The notes: a model not told the origin generated them from the letters alone. Counted from the first letter of the stretch, positions 1-9,220 are shown. The stretch is 64,000 nucleotides of DNA from G963665085 sp963665085 (GCA_963665085.2 CAXXXS010000002.1:248001-312000), one strand, 5' to 3'. A program made the numbers and translations.

Positions 1-1
1 A

Positions 2-850
2 AATTTATCAGATAAGGAGAAAATAAAGGATGAAATTTATAAAAATGTTTTGTCCAGGATTTCTCCCCCTGGAAAATCAATTATTAAACGAATTCATCCA
101 ATTATTAAGGTTGCAGCATCCATTGTTATTTTAATCTCAATTGGACTTGGTGTTTTTAGAATGTCTGATAATACAAATGTGCAGACTAAATCTCAGTTTA
201 TTACAGAGCGTGCAGATTTTGGAGAAAGAAAAACAATTGTTTTAGAAGATAGCACGAAGATAATCTTAAATGCCGGGAGCCAGATTTCGTATCATAAACC
301 CTTTCAAAAAGGGAGTAGGAGTATTACACTTATGGGAGAGGCTTTTTTTAACGTATCTAAAGATAAGCAACGGTCTTTTATTGTTACAACAGATAATATC
401 ACAACAACGGTTTTAGGAACATCATTTAATATATCTGCATACAATGAAGAAGATATTACCGTTACGGTATCTACTGGAAAAGTAAAAGTAGCTTATAATC
501 CAACCGATGGTTCTGTCTCAAAAACAGCTATATTACTTCCAGGGCAACAGGCTGCTTTTAGTTTGAATAAACAGGAGTTGTCGAAATACACTGTTGATAT
601 TCAACAATTCATTAACTGGAAAGAAAATATTATCTCTTTCAACCAAGATTATTTCTCTGATATCATAAAAAAATTAGAAAGAAACTTTAATGTAAATATA
701 AATTGTAGAGATACTGCTCTATTGGAAAAAACAATAACCAGTGTATATGAAAATGCAACATTAGAAGAAATTCTTGAAGATTTAAGATTTATACTCGGCT
801 TTGAGTATTCATACGAGCCGGGTAATGATATATCGATAACTAATTTTTAA
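2..850 (+). CDS. FecR-family anti-sigma factor (5' end outside window)
   Basis: Inner-membrane anti-sigma factor expected to pass a signal from the outer-membrane SusC-like receptor to an ECF sigma factor. A TTG codon at position 50 could be read as a start, but the frame stays open without a stop to base 2, so the true start lies upstream and the first visible residues are cytoplasmic. A hydrophobic segment (VAASIVILISIGLGVF) follows about 40 codons in. After it comes a FecR domain with the typical stretch from ITERADFGERKTI through GEAFFNVSKD to TTVLGTSFNI, and then a C-terminal DUF4974-like region (NWKENIISFNQ...LEEILEDL). The STN-type SusC gene follows 125 bp downstream, the standard trans-envelope signalling arrangement. 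The sigma factor gene is probably just upstream, outside the window. The family is clear; the ligand is unknown. Confidence 0.9.
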   Translation, partial: NLSDKEKIKDEIYKNVLSRISPPGKSIIKRIHPIIKVAASIVILISIGLGVFRMSDNTNVQTKSQFITERADFGERKTIVLEDSTKIILNAGSQISYHKPFQKGSRSITLMGEAFFNVSKDKQRSFIVTTDNITTTVLGTSFNISAYNEEDITVTVSTGKVKVAYNPTDGSVSKTAILLPGQQAAFSLNKQELSKYTVDIQQFINWKENIISFNQDYFSDIIKKLERNFNVNINCRDTALLEKTITSVYENATLEEILEDLRFILGFEYSYEPGNDISITNF

Positions 851-900
851 CCCCTTAAATGAAAAATCTGCCTATGATAGAAACCTTATAAAAAAGAAAA

Positions 901-925
901 CCGGGAAAGCGACGAACAATCCCGG
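901..925 (+). other. Small hairpin between fecR and susC
   Basis: A short inverted repeat, CCGGGA at 901-906 and TCCCGG at 920-925, lies in the 125-bp gap between the anti-sigma gene and the SusC gene. It is followed by AATTTA, not a T-run, so it is a poor intrinsic terminator. It may be a weak terminator or an mRNA-processing hairpin that separates fecR from susCD expression. No clear TAnnTTTG promoter box was found between it and the start at 976. Confidence 0.4.
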
Positions 926-975
926 AATTTACTAGCATTTAATACTATTTGTACTAAAATTTAATTTTTAAAAAT

Positions 976-3900
976 ATGAAATTTTTATCAATCACAAAAT
1001 TTAAAACCCGGATTTACAAAGTCAATAAAAGAATACTATATTTTTTATTTTCTTTTTTGGTTGTCTCATCTTTTTCTGTGTCGGCACAAGAGGTATCCGA
1101 TCCCAATGTGTCTATAAAGGTGAAAGAGGCAACACTCTTAGAGATATTTAATAATTTGGAAGAACAAACCAATTTTAAATTTGCCTATTCAGATGATATT
1201 TCAAAAGACAATCAGACTTATGAATTAAGTTTTTCAAATGAGAAACTTAGTGAAGTGTTATCAGAACTTTCAAAAAAAGCTGGTTTTGAATATAACATAG
1301 CAAAGAATAAAGTTTCTGTTAGAAGGTTAGAAAAAAGAAATGTTTCAGGGAAATTAACAGATTCGAATACAGGCGAAGCATTAATAGGGGCAACGATAAG
1401 AATAAATGGCTCTCCTTATGGCGCGGTAACAGATGTTAATGGAAATTACAGCATGGAAGTTTTCCCAAATTCAGTACTTAATTTCTCTTATGTTGGCTAT
1501 GAAACCGTTGAAACAGCAATAAACAATCAATCTGTTATTAATTTAAGTTTAGTCCCCAGTGCTACTGATTTGGAAGAAGTTGTTGTTGTTGGGTATGGTG
1601 TGCAGAAAAAAGTTAATCTAACGGGTTCTGTTGATCAAGTAACCAGTAAAGTGTTTGAGAACCGTTCTTTTGCAAATGCAACACAGGCATTACAGGGAGT
1701 TATTCCTAACCTAAACATTGTTTTGTCTGATGGTAAACCTATTCGATCAGCAGATTATAACATCCGTGGTACAACCTCAATTGGACAAGGTGGTAGCGCT
1801 TTGGTCTTAATAGATGGTGTTGAAGGAAATCCAGCATTGTTAAATCCCAATGACATTGAAAGTGTTTCTGTGCTAAAAGACGCTGCTTCTGCTGCAATCT
1901 ATGGGGCAAGAGGATCTTTTGGAGTTGTGCTTATTACAACAAAAGAGCCGCAGGTAAATAAAACAACGATTAAATATTCAGGTAATTTCTCCAGTTTAAA
2001 ACCAACAGCAGTTCCTGATTATGTGACAGATGGTTACACATACGCAGAACGTTTTCGCGAAGCCTATTATGCATGGAATAATTATTCTTCTCTTCCAAGT
2101 AAAATGAATAAATCTCAAAAATATTCTGATGAATGGCTTCAAACTTTTAAGGAAAGAAAAGAACAGGGTATTACCGATGAAGTTGTTATTGAAGACGATG
2201 GTACTTATACATATTATGGTAACACCGATTGGTATGATTTATTATACAAAGACATTACCTACTCACAGGATCATAATTTAATGGTTTCCGGGGGTACAGA
2301 AAAGTCTGACTTCTATATTTCTACACGTTTATACGATTATGATGGTCTGTTTGCATACAATACTGATGATTATAAGATGGTCAACCTTAGAGGTAAAGGT
2401 TCACTACAAGTTACTGATTGGTTAAAAATTACAAATAACCTGGAGTTCTCAAATATGAAATACCACAATCCTTTAAACGTGGGTGAAGGTGGTTCAGTAT
2501 GGAGAAATATCGCAGACGAAGGCCACCCTTCTGCAACTGTTTTTAATCCTGATGGAACATTAACAATGTCTTCTGCTTATACTGTTGGTGATTTTATTTA
2601 CGGCAAAAATGGGATTGATTACCAGGAAAAAGTTTTACGTAATACCACTGGTTTTACAGCTAACTTTTTTAACAATAAACTTAGGGTGAATGGAGATTTT
2701 ACCTTTCGTAATCATGATAATAATGATACACGTAAACGAATTGAACTTCCGTATAGCACGGCAGAAGGAACAACTTCATATCTCGGGACAAGTTACAACG
2801 ATCTTCGCGAGCAAATCCGAAATACGTTATATACAGCAACAAATATCTATGCCGAATATGAAAATACGTTTGCAGAGGCTAATTATTTCAAGGGAATGGT
2901 TGGGTACAATTATGAAACATCTGAGTATGATCTGACAAGTGTTTTACGCAATGGCCTTTTATTGGAAGATGCGGAGAATATAAATTTAGCATTGGGAGAA
3001 TCAATTGAAACTTCTTCTGATTATGAGAAATGGAGGATCCTTGGTACATTTTTTCGTGTCAACTATGGTTATAAAGACAGGTATTTGATAGAGGTTAATG
3101 GACGCTATGATGGTTCATCCAAGTTTCCGGATGATCAGCAATACGCATTCTTTCCTTCTGTTTCTGCTGGATGGCGTGTTTCAGAAGAACCTTTCTGGAG
3201 TTTAAATAACAACATTATTTCAGATTTAAAATTTAGGGCATCCTATGGTTCTTTAGGAAATGGAACTATTGATCCATATAGTTATTTAGAACTTTTTTCC
3301 ATTGAAACCTCTGGACGTGTTTTGAATGGAGCCCTGAATAAATATACATCTTCACCTGATCCTATACCCGAAAGTTTAACCTGGGAAACAGCAACAACAT
3401 CAGATTATGGAATTGATTTTGGAATGTTAAATAACAAATTTCGTTTTACCGGTGATTATTATATCCGAAAAACTACCGATATGTATACAGCTGGAGCAAC
3501 GCTACCTGATGTTTTTGGTGCGGAGTCCCCTTATGGAAACTATGCCGATCTAACAACCAAAGGATGGGAGATATCTCTATCGTGGAGAGACCAGTTTCTT
3601 TTGGCTAATAAACCTTTTAATTATTCTGTTCAGGCAACTTTGCACGATTATACTTCTGTTGTCGACAGATTTAATAATTCAACAAAAAGTTTAGGTGATT
3701 ATGATTATTATGAAGGAATGAAAATTGGTGAAATATGGGGATATAAAACGGATGGTTTATTCCAATCACAAACAGATATCGATAGTTATGTGAATACGAT
3801 TATAAAAACATCATCAAATGGAACAACATACCTTGGAGACTTAAAATTTGTTGACCTTAATGAAAATGGTAAAATAGATTATGGTTCCAATACGGCTGAT

Positions 3901-4464
3901 GATCCAGGTGATAAAACGATAATTGGTAACTCTGAACCACGATATATTTATAGTTTATCACTAAACGGAGATTGGAACGGTTTCTTTGTATCTACATTTT
4001 TTCAAGGCGTAGGTAAACAGGATTGGTGGCCCGGTTCAGAATCTGCATTCTGGGGACAGTATAACCGTCCATACAACAACTTACCTACATGGCATTTAGA
4101 TAATTACTGGACAGAAGATAACCCAGATGGTTACTTGCCCAGATATGCTGGTTATAATCCATCCCTGCGATCAAATTCTACAGACAGGTATTTACAAAAT
4201 ATAGCGTATATCCGACTAAAGAATCTTCAAGTTGGCTATTCAATTCCTGTTAAATTACTTTCAAAGGTTAGAATGCAGGAGGCAAGTATTTATGTAACCG
4301 GCGAGAATCTATGGTGTTGGTCTCCTTTGTATAAAAGGACAAAAGATTTTGATGTAACCAATACCTCAGGTTCAGATCCTGACTTGACTTCAGGGACAAG
4401 TGGTAAAAACTACAGCTACCCGTTAATGAAGAGTGTTACTGTAGGTATATCGTTAACATTTTAA
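976..4464 (+). CDS. SusC/RagA-type TonB-dependent outer-membrane receptor with STN domain
   Basis: Outer-membrane barrel that imports a glycan or oligomer with its SusD partner, using TonB energy. Order of parts: signal peptide ending near SVSAQ; an STN (secretin/TonB short N-terminal) domain at about residues 38-105; a carboxypeptidase-regulatory-like beta domain at about 124-190 (VSGKLTDSNTGEALIGATI); the conserved EEVVVVGYG segment near 200; a plug domain with ALQGVIPNL and VLKDAASAAIYGARG; then the barrel to residue 1162. The length is normal for this class. The STN domain and the upstream FecR gene indicate that substrate binding is sensed and fed back to expression. SusD starts 12 bp after the stop, so they are co-transcribed. 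The substrate cannot be read from the sequence. Confidence 0.96.
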   Translation: MKFLSITKFKTRIYKVNKRILYFLFSFLVVSSFSVSAQEVSDPNVSIKVKEATLLEIFNNLEEQTNFKFAYSDDISKDNQTYELSFSNEKLSEVLSELSKKAGFEYNIAKNKVSVRRLEKRNVSGKLTDSNTGEALIGATIRINGSPYGAVTDVNGNYSMEVFPNSVLNFSYVGYETVETAINNQSVINLSLVPSATDLEEVVVVGYGVQKKVNLTGSVDQVTSKVFENRSFANATQALQGVIPNLNIVLSDGKPIRSADYNIRGTTSIGQGGSALVLIDGVEGNPALLNPNDIESVSVLKDAASAAIYGARGSFGVVLITTKEPQVNKTTIKYSGNFSSLKPTAVPDYVTDGYTYAERFREAYYAWNNYSSLPSKMNKSQKYSDEWLQTFKERKEQGITDEVVIEDDGTYTYYGNTDWYDLLYKDITYSQDHNLMVSGGTEKSDFYISTRLYDYDGLFAYNTDDYKMVNLRGKGSLQVTDWLKITNNLEFSNMKYHNPLNVGEGGSVWRNIADEGHPSATVFNPDGTLTMSSAYTVGDFIYGKNGIDYQEKVLRNTTGFTANFFNNKLRVNGDFTFRNHDNNDTRKRIELPYSTAEGTTSYLGTSYNDLREQIRNTLYTATNIYAEYENTFAEANYFKGMVGYNYETSEYDLTSVLRNGLLLEDAENINLALGESIETSSDYEKWRILGTFFRVNYGYKDRYLIEVNGRYDGSSKFPDDQQYAFFPSVSAGWRVSEEPFWSLNNNIISDLKFRASYGSLGNGTIDPYSYLELFSIETSGRVLNGALNKYTSSPDPIPESLTWETATTSDYGIDFGMLNNKFRFTGDYYIRKTTDMYTAGATLPDVFGAESPYGNYADLTTKGWEISLSWRDQFLLANKPFNYSVQATLHDYTSVVDRFNNSTKSLGDYDYYEGMKIGEIWGYKTDGLFQSQTDIDSYVNTIIKTSSNGTTYLGDLKFVDLNENGKIDYGSNTADDPGDKTIIGNSEPRYIYSLSLNGDWNGFFVSTFFQGVGKQDWWPGSESAFWGQYNRPYNNLPTWHLDNYWTEDNPDGYLPRYAGYNPSLRSNSTDRYLQNIAYIRLKNLQVGYSIPVKLLSKVRMQEASIYVTGENLWCWSPLYKRTKDFDVTNTSGSDPDLTSGTSGKNYSYPLMKSVTVGISLTF

Positions 4465-4476
4465 TTCCTAGAAATT

Positions 4477-6315
4477 ATGAAAAAGATAATATATTCAATT
4501 TTTATTATTTGTGCTCTTTGTAATTCATGCGATTTATACGAGGAGCCTCAGGCATCAGTAAGTAAAGATGCAATTTTTAGTTCAGAAAGTGGATTAGAGA
4601 CTTATTCCTATTCATTTTACGATATGTTACCTGATGGTAGCGACCTTAACCAGGTTGAAGTTGATCTTGTAGATTTCGGAGCTATAAATAGCATCAACGA
4701 TTTTATTACTCTAAATGCATACAGCGAAGAAGTAAGTGGAGATTGGGATTGGGATGACCTAAGAAATGTTAATTATTTTATTGAGAATTGTGTCGATGAA
4801 TCTGTTGATGAGGAAGTAAGAAATAATTACATAGGTATTGCCCGTTTTTTTCGTGCTTATTTTTACTACGAAAAGGTAAGAAGGTTTGGAGATGTTCCCT
4901 GGATTGAAGAACCTCTTGATGTTGATGATGAAGCACTTTATGCAGCCAGGGATTCCCGCGAATTAGTGATGGAAAATGTTTATGAAGATCTTCAATTTGC
5001 ATGCGAAAATATCACAACAGAAACAGAGTCTACCGGTTCTTTGTTAACAAAGTGGGTTGCATATGCATTTGCTTCTCGTATTAGCCTTTTTGAAGGTACT
5101 TACAGAAAATACCACGGATTAAGTTTAACAACTACTGCTGATACCTGGTTGCAACGCGCAGTAACCATGGCTCAATATGTAATGGATAACTCAGGCAAAG
5201 TTATTTACACTGCTGATGGTGTTGAAGAATCATACAGAGCCTTATTTATCAATGATAACCCTATTACAGATGAGATTTTGATGGCTGTTGTTTCTGATGG
5301 TGATCTTGGTGTTACGCATAATGCCAATTGGAAATTCACATCCCCAACATATGGAAATCGTTTTAGTTTGGTCCGTCCTTTTGTTAATACATATTTACAG
5401 CTTGATGGTACGCCCTATACAGATAAAACAGGATGGGAAACCGAAACTTTCTATGAAGAGTGTCAAAACCGCGATTATCGTTTGTCTCAAACTATACGTA
5501 CTCCCGGTTATACACGCGATGGTGAGGCATCAGCGCCAGATTTTTCAGGTTATGTGCGAACAGGATATCAACCTATAAAATTATGTATGGACGATACATA
5601 TTATGATGATCGCGATTACAATACCAATGCTTTACCTCTTTTTCGTTATGCAGAGGTTTTGCTAAATTATGCAGAGGCAAAAGCTGAACTTGGGACTTTT
5701 ACGGATAATGACTGGGCCCTTACAATTGGTACCCTTCGTTCAAGAGCTGGAATTACAGGTGGCTTGTCAGCAAAACCAACTTCTGTTGATTCTTATTTTC
5801 AATCCTATTATTTTCCTGAAATAAGCGATCCTGCTCTTCTTGAGATCCGCCGTGAACGTCTTATTGAATTAAATCTTGAAGGGTTCCGGTTTGATGATTT
5901 AAGACGATGGAAATGTGGTGATCTTTTACTAAAGAGCTGGTACGGAATGTACATCCCAGAATTAGATGTTCCTATGGATTTGGATCAGGATGGGACCTAT
6001 GATGTAATCTTTTATACATCTGATGAAGGACTTGAAACAGCAAAAGGACTTACAGGAGATTGGTCAACAGCCAGTTTAAGTTGTGCAACGGTATATGTAG
6101 AAGAAGGAGAAGGAAGTTCCAGCCAGTTACAATTAGTTGAAAAAGTTGATGGTTATGATGGATATTATTTAACATGGGACAAACCCAATGATTCCCGAAG
6201 AGTTTGGGGAGATAAACAATATCTGTATCCAATTCCTTCATCCGTAATGGTTAAAAATCCCAATATTACTCAAAATACAGGTTGGGAAGATGGAGCATCA
6301 AACAATGGAAATTAA
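4477..6315 (+). CDS. SusD/RagB-family substrate-binding lipoprotein
   Basis: Surface lipoprotein that forms the lid of the SusC channel and binds the glycan. The N-terminus is a lipoprotein signal with the modified cysteine at residue 18, followed by acidic residues (DLYEEP) that fit a Bacteroidetes surface-export signal. Family hallmarks are visible: the early helical segment FRAYFYYEKVRRFGDVPW, the RYAEVLLNYAEAKAELG motif, RRERLIELNLEGFRFDDLRRW, and a C-terminus with LYPIPSSVMVKNPNITQN. At 612 aa it is of usual size. It follows the SusC gene by 12 bp. A hairpin after the stop suggests the SusCD unit ends here, or that the next gene is expressed at a lower level. Confidence 0.96.
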   Translation: MKKIIYSIFIICALCNSCDLYEEPQASVSKDAIFSSESGLETYSYSFYDMLPDGSDLNQVEVDLVDFGAINSINDFITLNAYSEEVSGDWDWDDLRNVNYFIENCVDESVDEEVRNNYIGIARFFRAYFYYEKVRRFGDVPWIEEPLDVDDEALYAARDSRELVMENVYEDLQFACENITTETESTGSLLTKWVAYAFASRISLFEGTYRKYHGLSLTTTADTWLQRAVTMAQYVMDNSGKVIYTADGVEESYRALFINDNPITDEILMAVVSDGDLGVTHNANWKFTSPTYGNRFSLVRPFVNTYLQLDGTPYTDKTGWETETFYEECQNRDYRLSQTIRTPGYTRDGEASAPDFSGYVRTGYQPIKLCMDDTYYDDRDYNTNALPLFRYAEVLLNYAEAKAELGTFTDNDWALTIGTLRSRAGITGGLSAKPTSVDSYFQSYYFPEISDPALLEIRRERLIELNLEGFRFDDLRRWKCGDLLLKSWYGMYIPELDVPMDLDQDGTYDVIFYTSDEGLETAKGLTGDWSTASLSCATVYVEEGEGSSSQLQLVEKVDGYDGYYLTWDKPNDSRRVWGDKQYLYPIPSSVMVKNPNITQNTGWEDGASNNGN

Positions 6316-6330
6316 AGTATAAAGTAAAAC

Positions 6331-6365
6331 CTTCCAGCGTCAGAATGACCTGGAAGCGTTTTATT
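6331..6365 (+). terminator. Probable (partial) terminator after susD
   Basis: CTTCCAG at 6331-6337 pairs with CTGGAAG at 6350-6356 and is followed by CGTTTTATTCTTT. The T-tract is interrupted, so termination may be partial and allow read-through into the next gene 26 bp further on. Confidence 0.55.
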
Positions 6366-6390
6366 CTTTCATTCACTAAATAAATCAGCA

Positions 6391-7227
6391 ATGAAAAAAA
6401 TTAGTCTTATTACAATTCTGTTTCTGGCATCTTCCGTGTTTCTCTTTGCACAAGAGACATTTAATGTTGGTACTTATAATCTCAGGTACAAAAATGATAA
6501 CGATGGGGAGAACCAATGGATGTATCGTGTCGACCATCTTAAATCTCTAATTGTTTATCATGATTTTGATGTTTTTGGAACACAGGAAGGATTAAAGGAA
6601 CAGTTAGACGATATTGCCCAGTTAGAGGGGTACAAATATTTTGGACTGGGACGCGATGATGGTAAAGAAGCGGGTGAACATTCAGCAATCTTTTACAAAG
6701 AAAACAAATTTGAATTGTTGGAACATGGAGATTTCTGGTTGAGTCAAACCCCGGAAGAGCCAAGTTTTGGCTGGGATGCAGCCTGTAAGCGAATTTGTAC
6801 CTGGGGACTTTTCATGTCAAAAGAAACAGGTACGAAGTTTTATATGTTTAATGTTCATTTTGATCATAAAGGACCGGAAGCTAAATTGAATTCAGCCAAA
6901 CTGCTTTGTCAGCGGGTAAAAGAGATAGCCGGTAATAATTATGTAATTGTAACAGGAGATTTTAACCTTACACCTGAAACAGAAGGTATTCAGCTGATGA
7001 AAAAAGAATTATTGGATAGCCGTGAAATATCTAAACAACCACCGTATGGTCCTCTAGGAACAGGAAACGGATTTGATATAAACAGAAAACTCAATCAACG
7101 AATCGATTATATTTTTGTTAGCGAAAGCATTTCAGTGAATAAATATGCCTCATTAAGTGATACGAAAGATAACCGGTATCCATCCGATCATTTACCTGTT
7201 GTTGTTGAGATATTATTTAAGAAATAA
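6391..7227 (+). CDS. Secreted endonuclease/exonuclease/phosphatase-fold hydrolase
   Basis: Metal-dependent phosphodiesterase or phosphatase fold (EEP superfamily), exported by an N-terminal signal peptide (about residues 1-21, ending FLFAQ). Active-site motifs are in the expected order: GTYNLRY near residue 27, GTQEG near 63 (metal-binding Glu), NVHFDHKG in the middle, VTGDFNLTPE near 189 (catalytic Asp and Asn), and the terminal YPSDHLPVV near 264 (catalytic Asp-His). At 278 aa it is a single-domain member. It follows the SusCD pair at 75 bp, so it probably acts on what that system takes up, for instance removing a phosphate-linked group from a glycan. The substrate is inference, and a phosphatase or nuclease role is equally possible. 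Confidence 0.88.
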   Translation: MKKISLITILFLASSVFLFAQETFNVGTYNLRYKNDNDGENQWMYRVDHLKSLIVYHDFDVFGTQEGLKEQLDDIAQLEGYKYFGLGRDDGKEAGEHSAIFYKENKFELLEHGDFWLSQTPEEPSFGWDAACKRICTWGLFMSKETGTKFYMFNVHFDHKGPEAKLNSAKLLCQRVKEIAGNNYVIVTGDFNLTPETEGIQLMKKELLDSREISKQPPYGPLGTGNGFDINRKLNQRIDYIFVSESISVNKYASLSDTKDNRYPSDHLPVVVEILFKK

Positions 7228-7282
7228 TTCTATTTTAAAAACGTTTTCTTTAGCTCGAATTTAGGTTTAGTATTTGACACTT

Positions 7283-7329
7283 AAAAGAGGCTTTTATGTT
7301 GTAATACAAGAAAAGCCTCTTTTTTTTAT
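7283..7329 (+). terminator. Rho-independent terminator
   Basis: AAAAGAGGCTTTT from 7283 pairs with AAAAGCCTCT at 7311-7320 and runs into a T-tract from 7321. It closes the FecR-SusCD-hydrolase region. Confidence 0.88.
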
Positions 7330-7401
7330 TTATTACGTAATAATACTTGTTTAGTACCGTTAATAGATAATTATTTAGTATTAATAAAAACCAAATTAGT
7401 T

Positions 7402-8133
7402 ATGTCACAAAACGATTTTCAAAACAGTGTAACCACACTTGAAGCAATGTCAAAAGAACAAATTAAAACACCTTCCATCCCGGAATCTGTTTTTGTACAA
7501 GAGGCAGAAGACCAAAAGGCGTGGGCAGAACAAGACAAAGAAACACTTGTTGCTCATGGTTTAGACTGGGCATTCGTAGAAAGTATCCCTACACGTGCAG
7601 GGGCTTTACGCGAAGCACAGTCGGTATGGATGCGTGAGTTTAAATCACGAGAAGAAGCCGAAAAGGAATGGATAGAAAAATCACCGGATGCGTTTGAATT
7701 AAGGGATTCTTTGTTAGATGCCTTCCGTTATGGGTTCCGTAAAAATGACGACTTACTTACAAATGTTGCCGTAATAGCAGAAGGAAATTCCCGTGAAGAT
7801 ATGATACAGGATTTAAACGATCTTGCTGTGTTAGGACGAGAAAATACAACACTTTTAGAAGCGATTAATCTTGATCTGGCAAAACTGGAATTGGCTGCAC
7901 AAACAGCAGATGCCATGGCTGAGTTACTCGCCGGTGCTAAAGGCGAAATAGGAAATGATTCTGAAGAACTCGATATGCGAAACAGGGCATACACCTATCT
8001 CAAAGAGGCTGTTGATGAAATAAGGGCTTGCGGCAAGTATGCTTTCTCAGGAGATGCTGATAGATTGAAGGGATATAGGAGTGAGTTTGTACATAAGTTA
8101 AACCAGAAAAGGAAAAGCACTACAGAAAATTAA
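7402..8133 (+). CDS. Uncharacterised cytoplasmic helical protein
   Basis: A 243-aa protein that I do not recognise. It has no signal peptide or membrane segment. It is rich in charged residues and alanine, and predicted mostly helical by eye (for example LDLAKLELAAQTADAMAELL at about residues 153-172). It reads as a compact alpha-helical bundle, somewhat like structural or adaptor proteins, but no catalytic motif is visible. The gene stands alone: a strong terminator ends the unit upstream and another lies 30 bp after its stop, so it is its own transcription unit. The region just before the start (TTTAGTATTAATAAAAACCAAATTAGTT) has no convincing TAnnTTTG box. Codon use resembles the SusCD region more than the AT-rich polysaccharide genes, so it probably belongs to the core genome. 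Confidence 0.8.
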   Translation: MSQNDFQNSVTTLEAMSKEQIKTPSIPESVFVQEAEDQKAWAEQDKETLVAHGLDWAFVESIPTRAGALREAQSVWMREFKSREEAEKEWIEKSPDAFELRDSLLDAFRYGFRKNDDLLTNVAVIAEGNSREDMIQDLNDLAVLGRENTTLLEAINLDLAKLELAAQTADAMAELLAGAKGEIGNDSEELDMRNRAYTYLKEAVDEIRACGKYAFSGDADRLKGYRSEFVHKLNQKRKSTTEN

Positions 8134-8162
8134 TATAGTTTTGTTTTAATTACAGTAAAGAG

Positions 8163-8194
8163 TAGCAGGGAGAATATTTCCTGCTATTTTTTTT
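8163..8194 (+). terminator. Rho-independent terminator
   Basis: TAGCAGG at 8163-8169 pairs with CCTGCTA at 8180-8186 and is followed by eight or more T. It terminates the orphan gene at 7402-8133. Confidence 0.88.
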
Positions 8195-8213
8195 ATTGGA
8201 TGTGAAAAATTTC

Positions 8214-8430
8214 TGAAAGAACAGGTTTTGACCTGAAAGAACGGCATTTTATGTGAACAGGACAGTAATATAAGTGAAAGAATGGATTTATACCTGAACA
8301 GTTTTATCATTTTATCTGAAAGAACGGGATTACAGGTGAACAGTTTGGGCATTTTATGTGAAAGAACGGGTTAAGAACTGAACGAATGATGATTTGGATT
8401 GAAAGGACGGGGTGAAATATGAAAGAATGA
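8214..8430. repeat. Degenerate repeat with 20-22 bp period (TGAAAGAACGG-like)
   Basis: About eleven copies of a degenerate unit beginning TGAA(A/C)(G/A)(A/G) recur with units starting near 8214, 8234, 8254, 8275, 8295, 8317, 8337, 8359, 8379, 8400 and 8420. The steps are 20, 20, 21, 20, 22, 20, 22, 20, 21 and 20 bp, close to two helical turns. The best copies read CTGAAAGAACGG followed by a T-rich spacer. No gene or palindrome explains it. It starts directly after the terminator of the preceding gene. It is not a CRISPR array because units touch and there are no unique spacers of constant length. Confidence 0.8.
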
Positions 8431-9075
8431 GTGAATAAGTGATAAGTTCATAAGTGATAAGTTCATAAGTGATAAGTGAAGAGTGAACAGATCAAGAGTT
8501 AAAAACAGTAACCAAGTCACACTTCAAAAATCATCACTCAAAAATCTGATATCGAAAACCGAAAATCGAAAATCGGAAAATGGAAACGGGAAACCGATGA
8601 TTGGGAGTAGAGGAAGGATTAGTGAGCAAGTGAAAAGTTTATAAGTGATAAGTGAAGAGTGAATAAGTAAAAAGTGAACAGCTCAAGAGTTAAAAACAGT
8701 AACCAAGTTATACTTCAAAAATCAAAAATCGCCAATCGAAAATCTGATATCGGAAATCGAAATACGGAGACGGGAAATCGGAGTTGAAGAAGTAATAAGT
8801 TCATAAGTAATAAGTGAACGAGTAATAAGTGAATGATTAATAAGTGAATGAGTAATAAGTGAAGAGAGATAAGTAAATAAATCAATCATTAAAAAAGTAA
8901 CCAAGCCATACTTCAAAAATCAACAATCAAAAATCTGATATCGAAAGACGGAATCTGGAAACAGGAAACAGGAGTTGAAGAAGTGATAAGTAAAAAGTAA
9001 ACCTATTATTTAAAAGCAAGTTATCAAGCCATACTTCAAAAATCAACAATCATCATTCGAAAATCTGAAATCAGA
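8430..9075. repeat. Four-copy intergenic repeat (about 120-200 bp period)
   Basis: Four diverged copies share an anchor ACTTCAAAAATC (CTTCAAAAATC at 8522, 8713, 8911 and 9034), preceded by ACCAAGnCAT-like sequence and followed by ATCAAAAATCTGATATCG-like sequence. Each anchor is preceded by GATAAGTGAAGAGTGAA-type stretches. Spacing between anchors is 191, 198 and 123 bp. Similar low-complexity text is, from general experience, frequent between genes in some Bacteroidetes. No open frame of credible composition crosses it; translations give only repetitive Ser/Leu/Ile/Thr strings. Confidence 0.75.
8806..8865. repeat. 15-bp tandem repeat, four units
   Basis: Four adjoining 15-bp units at 8806-8820, 8821-8835, 8836-8850 and 8851-8865 read AGTAATAAGTGAACG with one to three differences between units. 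It lies within copy three of the larger intergenic repeat and probably arose by slippage. Confidence 0.85.
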
Positions 9076-9220
9076 ATCCAAAAAAAATGATTCATTAAAC
9101 ATCTCCCCCATTCATTTTCAACCACATAACAAATTATTTACCAACCACATCTTTAAAAGAACCATTACAGAAAACATATAAAATAATAAGGCAGGCACAA
9201 AAGCACTGCTAACTAAAATT

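Noticed and set aside
4778..5002. Antisense open frame within the SusD gene
   Set aside because: Shadow of the SusD codons, with no start signal or recognisable protein; the same holds for the other overlapping frames in the large genes.
8722..8916. Minus-strand open frame of 64 codons
   Set aside because: It is a product of the 15-bp tandem repeat (repetitive SLITHSLIN-type peptide), without a start context or relatives.
8214..9075. CRISPR-like array
   Set aside because: The repeats are degenerate, touch each other, and have no constant-length unique spacers; no cas gene is in the window.
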